From: Acidobacteriota bacterium
GTDB taxonomy: Bacteria > Acidobacteriota > Vicinamibacteria > Fen-336
DNA: 7,020 nucleotides
Reading direction: 5' to 3'
Assembly (NCBI GenBank): GCA_003155335.1
Contig: PMCG01000386.1
Location: forward strand, 1 to 7,020
Shown: one piece after another, positions 1 through 5,807 of the stretch
How positions within the stretch are numbered: position 1 is the first letter of the stretch
Layout of the letters: every line of letters begins with the position of its first letter
Translations under genes and position numbers: made by a program
The notes under the pieces: model-generated
Told to the model about the DNA's origin: nothing
The model's database searches: none
The model's input: the letters and a program-made list of their open reading frames with translations, nothing else

Positions 1-356
1 ACGGCTACGCGGCCTCGCACCACGTGACTCAGATCGCCCACTACAGCGGCCGCACGCCGGATGCGGTGCTCGCGCACGCGTCCCAGCCGGGGCAGATCCC
101 CGGCGAGCTATTGGTGAGGTATCAGGCCGAGGAGGCGTACCTGGTGCGCACGGACGTCGACAGCTTGCAGCGCATGGGCGTGGGCGTGATCAAGCTCGCC
201 GACGTGATGTCAACGACTTCCCTCGTGCGGCACGACCCGGCGCGCACTGCGGCGGCACTTGTTGACCTGATGGAGGAGCTGGGAACGGCCCGAGGGCGCG
301 GCTCCTTGGCCGTCTCGACATTCCCCGACGGCCATCTCGGAACAGCGCCCCAATAG
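1..356 (+). CDS. yvcK: YvcK/CofD-like family protein (gluconeogenesis factor type), 3' end only
   Basis: The reading frame is open from base 3 to the TAG at 354-356, so the gene begins before the window. About 117 C-terminal residues are visible. They match the end of the YvcK branch of the CofD/2-phospho-L-lactate transferase-like fold. The cut falls just after where the family's MTQPGETD signature would lie. What remains is GYxAxxHV, then a PGELLxRYQAE segment (families usually have P-x-E-L-L-x-R-Y), then an MGV.V...D segment, then LVRHDPARTAAAL, which is the typical C-terminal ending. In Bacillus, YvcK is a cytoplasmic UDP-sugar-binding protein needed for growth on gluconeogenic carbon sources and for normal cell-wall shape; enzymatic activity is not established. 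An internal GTG at 24 is not a real start, because homology continues upstream. The gene converges on the minus-strand operon with only 32 bases between stops. I see no clear hairpin-plus-T-run terminator there. Confidence 0.8.
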   Translation, partial: GYAASHHVTQIAHYSGRTPDAVLAHASQPGQIPGELLVRYQAEEAYLVRTDVDSLQRMGVGVIKLADVMSTTSLVRHDPARTAAALVDLMEELGTARGRGSLAVSTFPDGHLGTAPQ

Positions 357-388
357 AAAGAGCGCGCGGCCTGCGAGACGATTCAGCG

Positions 389-1786
389 CTAGGGCACGCC
401 AGCGCCGACTGCCCCGGATGCGGCGAACATGCCGCGCCGCACGACAACGATACCGGGACTAGAACCCTCGCCGACCGGAGATTCCTCCAGGGGGCCAGCG
501 AGCGCGCCACTCGTCGCTAGGCGGTAGGTCAAGAGGCGCACTCCCGAGCTGGACGACGGGCGGGAATCGTCAGCAACCACACAGACAACGCCGCCGCTCG
601 CGTCGAGGAACAACGCCCCGCCTGCTGCGTGTGGTTTGAGCCCGGCGGCGAGCGCCACCGGCGCGCCGGCATCGATCAACGAGCCGCGGTTTGCATCGAC
701 GCGCTGGACGCTGAGCGCGACCGTCTGGCTGCCGAGGAAGACGGCCAGCGGCTCGCTCCAATGGAAGGCCGAAGCACCGAAACCGTCGGAGCCGCGAGTC
801 TCGCCGACAAAGGAGAGCACGCCGCTGTTCGCATCGATGCCGTAGGTGATGACCCATCCGGAGTCCTCGACGGCGTGGAGAAAACGCCCGTCGGCGGTGA
901 CGCTCAGTGCGCGGATGTATGCGCCGGCCGCCGCGGCGGCAGGCTCGGTCGGTACGGGCAGCGGCGACAGAGAACCGTCGGCACCGATCCTGTACGGGAG
1001 GAAGAAACGATCCGCGGTCGCGTAGAGGAACTGACCCGACGGATGGAACTGAAGATAGCCCGCGAAAGTGATCGTCTCGTAGGGCGAACCCGGTACCGCC
1101 GTCAAGACGCCGCTGGCTGGGTCGATGCCATAGACGGCCAGGCTCTGCTTCCGGTTGGGGGCCCCGTTGTTAGCGACATAGAGGTAGCGGCCCTCTGGAT
1201 CGACCCAGATCCGATACGGAGCGAAGCCTGCGCGAAAAGGAGAGGCTTCGATCTCGGAGAGCGTGCCTTCTGCCGGATCGATGTGAAACGCAGTCACGTC
1301 GCCCCGAAGGTTGGGGCCCGGCTCGCCAGGGAGGTAGAGATACGGACTCAAAGGCGCGATGACCGCTGCGTGCAGCGCGTGCGGCGCGCGCGGCGTGAAG
1401 GGACTGCCCGACAAGAGGCTCGGCATGCCCGTGACCGCGTCCAGGGCATAGACCCAAATCTCGCCCGGCTCCTCCACGGTGGCGAAGAGGAAGCGACCGC
1501 CAGGATCGGCGACCACGCGGTTCCACTGCCGATCGGCAACGCGGAAGCGCGACCCGCCAACACCCGAGACATGACCGTTCGCGTCGATCTGGTAGGCGTA
1601 GATCAGGCCAGGCTCGAAGGCGTACACGAACGTGAGCGGCGTCAGCGCTGCGACGCTGTTCGTCGGCGTGTCCCCGCAGGCCTGGGCGCAGAGCGCCAGC
1701 GTGCTGGCGACCACGAGCCGCACCGCCGCACCTGTCGAGCGAGGGCCTGGTGCATGCGCGGCGTGGCGGAGCGAGAAGCGCGACAT
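389..1786 (-). CDS. Lactonase/YVTN-type beta-propeller protein, putative lipoprotein
   Basis: 465 residues from ATG (1786) to TAG (391-389). The N-terminus has basic residues, a hydrophobic stretch (about 22-33) and a Cys at 37 followed by GDTPTNS. This looks like a lipoprotein signal, but the lipobox A-Q-A-C is non-canonical, so plain secretion is possible. The rest is a repetitive beta-propeller. Strands of the type YxID..xGxL recur near residues 65, 113, 167, 219, 265, 315, 361 and 421. They alternate with D-x-x-G-R-F/Y-L-F/Y strands near 94, 196, 248 and 299, giving seven or eight blade units. The pattern is that of 6-phosphogluconolactonase-like (PF10282) or YVTN propellers. A signal sequence makes the cytoplasmic sugar-acid reaction unlikely, so binding or sensing in the periplasm is more probable. 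It starts 6 bases after the kinase stop; a GGGGGA 11 nt before the ATG may serve as ribosome binding site. It is the last gene of the operon. Confidence 0.78.
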   Translation of the reverse strand: MSRFSLRHAAHAPGPRSTGAAVRLVVASTLALCAQACGDTPTNSVAALTPLTFVYAFEPGLIYAYQIDANGHVSGVGGSRFRVADRQWNRVVADPGGRFLFATVEEPGEIWVYALDAVTGMPSLLSGSPFTPRAPHALHAAVIAPLSPYLYLPGEPGPNLRGDVTAFHIDPAEGTLSEIEASPFRAGFAPYRIWVDPEGRYLYVANNGAPNRKQSLAVYGIDPASGVLTAVPGSPYETITFAGYLQFHPSGQFLYATADRFFLPYRIGADGSLSPLPVPTEPAAAAAGAYIRALSVTADGRFLHAVEDSGWVITYGIDANSGVLSFVGETRGSDGFGASAFHWSEPLAVFLGSQTVALSVQRVDANRGSLIDAGAPVALAAGLKPHAAGGALFLDASGGVVCVVADDSRPSSSSGVRLLTYRLATSGALAGPLEESPVGEGSSPGIVVVRRGMFAASGAVGAGVP

Positions 1787-1792
1787 GGGCGT

Positions 1793-3277
1793 CTAGTGTC
1801 CCCCGCTCGCAAGCGGGAAGGCGTAGACGTGGCCGCCCGCCGACGCGTCGCCCACTGCGATCTCGGCCCGCACAGGCGAGGAGTCCGTCGTCAGCGGCGG
1901 ACTGAACGTGTCTGCCGCGAGAAAGACCTCGTCACCCGGCGTCAGCGGCTCGGGCAAGCGCGCCAGGTGACGCATCCCGTCAGCGCTGCGCAGGGTGATG
2001 AGCAGCCCGTCGGCCTCTGTGGTGCCTGTGTTGGCAATGCGCAGCAGCCCCTCTTGAAAGGCGACGCGCAGCAGCACCCCACTGGTGGCGCGCGACGGTG
2101 CGGGGGTGGTCCCTGCGACCACCGCAGGCGTCGCAGACAGGCTCGTCCTCGACGGCGTCGCCCCCGGCGGCTGCAACGTGGGCGCGCCAGGGGGCGTCGT
2201 CGTCACAAATGGGTCGGGCTGTGTGCGCGCCGCATCGACCCAGGGCGTCGCGGGTCGGTCGTTCAGCCAGACTCCACCGGCCAGGCCGACCACGAGCGCG
2301 ACGGCGTAGCCCAAGGCATGCCGCATGCGACCGCGACGCCAGTTCCCGCGGTGCACGCGGAGCCCCGCGCCCAACGGCCGGGCGGTCGCCCATGGCGCCA
2401 GATTCGCCACGAAGTCTGCGGCCGTCGGGCGGCGCGCCGGTTCCTTGGCCAGCCCCGCCATCACGAGCTCGGCGACCTCTGGCGGCACTGCGGCATCCAC
2501 CGCGCGCAGCGGCCGGGGCTGAGCGTCGGAGTGCGCTCGCAGCCACTGCGCTACTGTCGCGCCCTCCGGCAGGTCATAGGGGAACCGGTTGCCGGAGAAC
2601 ATCAAGTACAGACACAGCGCTAACGAGTAGACATCGGCCGCTGGTCCAACCTCAGGACCCGTGACGACCTCCGGCGCGGCGAACTGCGGCGTCCCGGCCA
2701 GTAGGCCCGTGGCGGTCACGCGCGTCGCCCCGAGAATGCGGCTGATGCCAAAATCCGAGAGCTTCGCAGCCGGTGAGCCCGACCTCGGCAAGAGCACGTT
2801 TGCGGGCTTGACGTCGCGGTGGACGACACCGGCGGCATGTGCCGCGACGAGCGCCTCGGCCACGCAGGCAGCGACACTGCACGACTCCGCGAGCGCGAAT
2901 GGCCGCGCCGCGGCTGCCCGGCGCGCCAGTTCTTGACGCAGATCCACTCCGTCCACCAACTCCATCTCGATCCACGCCAGGCTGCCGCGCACGAACGGAC
3001 TGAAGGTGCGCACGATGAGCGGCGAGGCGAGGCACTGCGCCCCGCGCACCTCGCGCTCGAAGCGCACACGGTCCTCGGCCGCGAGCCCGTAGAACACCTT
3101 GAGCGCCACCTCGCCGCCGGCATCGCGATTGAACGTGCGCACGACCGCGGCCGAGCCGCCGCGGCCCAACTCGATCCAGCCGTCGTAGCGCTCCGCCCAG
3201 ATCGGATCGGCAAGGCACAGGGTGTGCAACGCGTCGCGTGCCCCGCCTCCGTTCGCCTCGCCGCCGTTGCCGCTCAT
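1793..3277 (-). CDS. Membrane-anchored Hanks-type Ser/Thr protein kinase with extracytoplasmic beta-rich domain
   Basis: 494 residues. The kinase domain covers about 31-290 and looks catalytically complete: Gly-rich loop GRGGSAAVV (38-46; the third Gly is Ala, a common bacterial variant), ATP lysine K60 (VALK), helix-C Glu probably E76, catalytic loop HRDVKPAN (H153, R154, D155, K157, N160), DFG 175-177 and APE 201-203. Thr 185, 188, 190 and 196 lie in the activation loop as candidate autophosphorylation sites, and it is an RD kinase. A basic stretch (about 307-319) precedes a single membrane helix (about 320-338), placing the kinase in the cytoplasm. After that come a Pro/Thr-rich linker (about 340-398) and a C-terminal domain (400-494) with alternating beta-strand pattern, LLRIANTGTTEADGLLITL, resembling Ig-like or CARDB-like folds. 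No PASTA repeats are seen. The ATG overlaps the upstream activator's TGA by 4 bases (ATGA), implying translational coupling. A likely job is to pass an envelope signal to the activator, which is inference. Confidence 0.93.
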   Translation of the reverse strand: MSGNGGEANGGGARDALHTLCLADPIWAERYDGWIELGRGGSAAVVRTFNRDAGGEVALKVFYGLAAEDRVRFEREVRGAQCLASPLIVRTFSPFVRGSLAWIEMELVDGVDLRQELARRAAAARPFALAESCSVAACVAEALVAAHAAGVVHRDVKPANVLLPRSGSPAAKLSDFGISRILGATRVTATGLLAGTPQFAAPEVVTGPEVGPAADVYSLALCLYLMFSGNRFPYDLPEGATVAQWLRAHSDAQPRPLRAVDAAVPPEVAELVMAGLAKEPARRPTAADFVANLAPWATARPLGAGLRVHRGNWRRGRMRHALGYAVALVVGLAGGVWLNDRPATPWVDAARTQPDPFVTTTPPGAPTLQPPGATPSRTSLSATPAVVAGTTPAPSRATSGVLLRVAFQEGLLRIANTGTTEADGLLITLRSADGMRHLARLPEPLTPGDEVFLAADTFSPPLTTDSSPVRAEIAVGDASAGGHVYAFPLASGGH

Positions 3278-4911
3278 CCGGCCTGGCCGTCGCCGCGATT
3301 CAGCCCGTGACGCTGAAGATATCGGTAGAGCGTCGCTGACGACAGGCCCATGCTGCGCGCTGCCTCAGGCACGTTCCAGCCGTGGATCTCCAGGCGGCTG
3401 ACGAAGAAGTCGCGCTCGAATCGCGCGCGCGCCTCGTAGAAAGGCCCCTCGATCAACGCCTCTGCGAAACGCGAGTCGCTGTGATGCCCGGGATCAAGCA
3501 CCTCGGGACAGCGCTCGCGCACCGCTGGCGCCGCGATGATCTCGCCCGGCCGGGCGTGGGTCACCAGCGCCGTGCACACCCCTGCCAGCTCCCGCACGTT
3601 GCCGGGCCAGGTGTACGTCAAGAGCAGTCGCAGCGCTTCAGGCGCCAGCCCGCGTGTCCTCTTCTTGGCCGCCTTTTCCGCATGCGCCAAGAAGTGCGAG
3701 ATCAGCGGCAACAGGTCTCCCGGCCGCTCAGCCAGCGGCGCCAGGCGGATCGTCAGCGCTTTGAGCCGTTGATAGAGGTCGTGCCGAAACCGGCCGTCCT
3801 TGACCGACGCGGCCAGGTCGCGGTTCGTGGCACACAGCAGTTGCACGTCCACCGTGTAGCTGCGCGCCTCACCGACCGGCTGGACGACCCACCGATCCAG
3901 GACCTTGAGCAGCAGCTCCTGGCCCTGCGGCGGTAAGGCGCCGATCTCGTCGAGGAAGAGCACGCCCTGGTGCGCCGCGCGAAAGAGTCCGGACGCCGAG
4001 CCGGTTGCTCCCGTGAAGGCACCGCGCACGTGACCGAAGAGCGCGCTCTGCGCCAGGTCGCCAGAAAGGCCCGCGCAGTTGTACTCCACGAACGGCCCGC
4101 GGCCGCGCGTCGCCGCGTAGTAGTGCAGGTAGCGTGCGACCAGGTCCTTGCCAGTGCCGGTCTCGCCGAGGATCAGGATCGGCCGCGGCGTGGTCGCCTC
4201 GAGCGCCGGCAGATAGACGTCGTTCAACTCCTCCCGCAGGCGTTGCGTCTCCTCGCTGTCACCGATGATCTCGGGGGCCTCGCCTGGCCGCTCGCGCTGC
4301 AGGCGTCTCCAATCCTCCTCGAGCGCGCGGTAGCGACGCTCACCGGTGAAGAACAGGCCGAAGGCGTGGCCCAGCGCCGTGGCGTAGCCACGCGCATGCG
4401 GCAGGTCCGCCGCGGTGTAGCCGCCGCGGCCAGCGGCCGTCTGGAAGTAGAGCAGCGCCAGAACGGCACGGGTGTAGGGATCGATGACAGGGACGCACAG
4501 CACCGAATGCGGTCGGCTGCGCAACGATCCTGTTTGCTCGGGATGCAGATCGTCGAGCTGCGAGTTCTCGACCAGCTGCGTCTCGAGTGTCTCGATGGCC
4601 CGGCGGATTCGGGACGCGCTCACGCCTTCGATCGACTCGCCGCCGACGCAGGCCCGCACCTGCTCCAAGCTCAATCCGACCGAGCGCAGACACTCCAGCG
4701 CGCGTTCGCCACCCTCGCCGCCCTTGACGCGCAACAGCAGGGCCTTCTCTGCCGCAAAGGCGGATGCGGCGCGGTCGAACGATTCCGCCAGCGCACCCAC
4801 GTCGTCGCCCGCGGAGCCAAGGACCTCCAGCGCGCGCGTGACGGCCTTGAGCAGCCCCGCGCTGCGCGCGTCGTGATCCGGGACCGCAGACGGCTCGCGC
4901 CCATTGTCCAT
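3274..4911 (-). CDS. Sigma-54-dependent transcriptional activator (GAF - AAA+ - Fis HTH)
   Basis: 545 residues. N-terminal region about 20-188 has a GAF-type pattern, clearest at 115-158 (ENSQLDD, then SVLCVPVIDPYTRAVLALLY). The central AAA+ domain (about 213-450) is complete: Walker A GETGTGKD (249-256), sigma-54-contacting GAFTGA loop (297-302), Walker B GVLFLDE (316-322), sensor I ATNRDL (361-366), arginine-finger region FRHDLYQRL (375-383) and WPGNVREL (435-442). A Fis-type helix-turn-helix ends the protein (about 511-536: NVPEAARSMGLSSATLYRYL). It should remodel RNA polymerase-sigma-54 closed complexes with ATP and bind enhancer DNA. There is no receiver or FHA domain, so control would come through the GAF ligand or phosphorylation by the kinase encoded next; the latter is inference. 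It is the first gene of the operon. The only plausible start is ATG 4911, and the promoter sits directly before it, suggesting a leaderless message. Which genes it controls is not shown by this window. Confidence 0.95.
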   Translation of the reverse strand: MDNGREPSAVPDHDARSAGLLKAVTRALEVLGSAGDDVGALAESFDRAASAFAAEKALLLRVKGGEGGERALECLRSVGLSLEQVRACVGGESIEGVSASRIRRAIETLETQLVENSQLDDLHPEQTGSLRSRPHSVLCVPVIDPYTRAVLALLYFQTAAGRGGYTAADLPHARGYATALGHAFGLFFTGERRYRALEEDWRRLQRERPGEAPEIIGDSEETQRLREELNDVYLPALEATTPRPILILGETGTGKDLVARYLHYYAATRGRGPFVEYNCAGLSGDLAQSALFGHVRGAFTGATGSASGLFRAAHQGVLFLDEIGALPPQGQELLLKVLDRWVVQPVGEARSYTVDVQLLCATNRDLAASVKDGRFRHDLYQRLKALTIRLAPLAERPGDLLPLISHFLAHAEKAAKKRTRGLAPEALRLLLTYTWPGNVRELAGVCTALVTHARPGEIIAAPAVRERCPEVLDPGHHSDSRFAEALIEGPFYEARARFERDFFVSRLEIHGWNVPEAARSMGLSSATLYRYLQRHGLNRGDGQAG

Positions 4912-4919
4912 GCGGGGCT

Positions 4920-4948
4920 AATATAGGGTCGCCGTGTGTCTCGCACAA
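4920..4948 (-). promoter_or_regulatory. Predicted housekeeping promoter of the activator-kinase-propeller operon
   Basis: Read on the minus strand, TTGTGC (4948-4943) and TATATT (4925-4920) are separated by exactly 17 bases. The -10 box matches TATAAT at five of six positions and stands out as the only AT-rich patch in a GC-rich setting. The -35 box keeps only the TTG. Eight bases separate the -10 box from the A of the ATG at 4911, so the predicted transcription start falls at or within about three bases of the start codon. There is no room for a Shine-Dalgarno sequence. No sigma-54 -24/-12 pair (GG-N10-GC) is found in the intergenic region on either strand. Confidence 0.6.
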
Positions 4949-4958
4949 GCATGCTGTG
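4935..4958. promoter_or_regulatory. Possible operator: alternating TGTG/CACA half-sites over the -35 box
   Basis: Within the 44-bp divergent intergenic region and just past it, TGTG (4935-4938), CACA (4944-4947) and TGTG (4955-4958) alternate. They form two overlapping short inverted repeats with 5- and 7-base spacers. A palindrome AGCATGCT (4948-4955) lies between the last two. The central CACA is inside the -35 box of the minus-strand promoter, and the right half-site covers the start of the plus-strand gene. A regulator bound here could influence both directions. Four-base arms are short enough to arise by chance, so this is tentative. Confidence 0.22.
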
Positions 4959-5807
4959 ATGATTGCCTGTGACTTCGTCGTCGTCGCGCTGATCGCCCAG
5001 GGGCTGTCCCGCACCGTCGACGTGGCGTGGCCGGAGACGGGGCCTTTGCCCGTGGCCTGCCCTGTGGGACAAGCGACCAGCATCGTCTTCCCCGAGCCGC
5101 TCCGACGGCTCAAGACGTTCGGACCGGATCGCGAGGCGATCGCCGTCACGGTCGAACGCGCCGCACCGACCGCCGTGGTCGTGATCCGGCCGCGGCGTCA
5201 CCCGGCGCGATGCGGCCTCGAGTTCCACGGTACGACGCTCACGCTGCGCCTCGATCTCCGGACGACGAGCACGGGCGACGCACAGGAGCTGCGGCTCACC
5301 GCGCCCACGCCGGCTGCATCCGAGCCGACACTGGCTGCGCCATCTCTCGACAGTTCGCCACCGGCCGCCACGCTCGACAACGCACCGCAGGCGAATGAGC
5401 CCGGCGCAGCTCCCACGCCCTTGTCCACGGACGTCCCTCATGGCGATCCCGCGTCGCAGCAAGCGCTCTGGGCCCGGGCCGTGCCCATCGGGCGACGCGA
5501 GGGTCTGCCCGGCCAGCCAGTTCTGCTGCTCGAGGACGCGCTCGAGACCGAAGAGTGGATCTGGTATCGCATGCGGCTCGAAGGCGGTGCGCGCGAACAG
5601 ATCGCTGCGCTGGAGTGGGAACGCGGCCCCCTCAGCGACTACCAGCAGGTCAGCGACGGCGCCGATCGCCGCATCCTCGTGCGTGTGCCGCGCCGGTTCG
5701 TCAACCGCCGCACGCGCCTCGTCTTGAAGCTCGCATCAGGCGCGGTCTACCGCGTGCCGCCGTTCCCGCCTACACTGGGCGGCTTCTTCGGGCGACTCTT
5801 CCACTAG
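4956..5807 (+). CDS. Predicted exported two-domain beta-rich protein, N-terminal half VirB9/TrbG-like; function unknown
   Basis: 283 residues from GTG 4956 (or ATG 4959, the next codon) to TAG 5805-5807. Hydrophobic residues about 8-16 (FVVVALIAQ) look like a short signal sequence, but there is no basic residue before them, so the start or export route is uncertain. Residues about 32-114 hold a beta-strand pattern: GQATSIVFPEPLRRLKTF, then AIAVTV, AVVVIRPRR, TTLTLRLDL and QELRL. This recalls the N-terminal domain of VirB9/TrbG-type secretion proteins (strand arrangement GxxTxIxFP..rv...). A Pro/Ala-rich linker follows (about 115-165). Residues about 170-270 form a second beta-rich segment (PGQPVLLLEDALE, WIWYRMRLEGGAREQIAALEWE, RILVRVPRRF, RLVLKLASG). 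No VirB9-type C-terminal domain, other type IV secretion gene or enzyme motif is seen. The gene is divergent from the activator and coupled to the barrel gene after it. A periplasmic adaptor or sensor role is a guess. Confidence 0.8.
   Translation: MMIACDFVVVALIAQGLSRTVDVAWPETGPLPVACPVGQATSIVFPEPLRRLKTFGPDREAIAVTVERAAPTAVVVIRPRRHPARCGLEFHGTTLTLRLDLRTTSTGDAQELRLTAPTPAASEPTLAAPSLDSSPPAATLDNAPQANEPGAAPTPLSTDVPHGDPASQQALWARAVPIGRREGLPGQPVLLLEDALETEEWIWYRMRLEGGAREQIAALEWERGPLSDYQQVSDGADRRILVRVPRRFVNRRTRLVLKLASGAVYRVPPFPPTLGGFFGRLFH

Noticed and set aside
357..388. Bidirectional terminator between the converging YvcK-like and propeller genes
   Set aside because: The 32 bases are GC-rich but form no stem longer than a few pairs and have no T-run beyond a TCTTTCT on the minus strand. 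Termination may be Rho-dependent or lie within the opposite gene.
629..2623. 664-codon plus-strand open frame antisense to the propeller and kinase genes
   Set aside because: Its product is Arg/Gly/Ala-rich low-complexity sequence without domains. It crosses two well-supported opposite-strand genes and their junction, so it is a GC-rich shadow frame.
3970..4926. 318-codon plus-strand open frame antisense to the sigma-54 activator
   Set aside because: It lies wholly opposite a gene with all AAA+ motifs intact, and its composition is Arg/Ala-rich with no recognisable family.
4340..5149. Minus-strand frames crossing the divergent promoter (also 4671-5462)
   Set aside because: They run through the start of the activator in another frame and across the intergenic region, and have no family resemblance.
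5750..5775. GG-N10-GC spacing resembling a sigma-54 promoter before the barrel gene
   Set aside because: Only the invariant dinucleotides and a GTGC fit. The flanking bases do not match TGGCAC, and such spacing is expected by chance in GC-rich coding DNA.
4956..5807. Assignment of the 283-residue protein to type IV secretion as a true VirB9 or TrbG
   Set aside because: Only the first half recalls the family, the C-terminal half does not, and there are no VirB or Trb neighbours.
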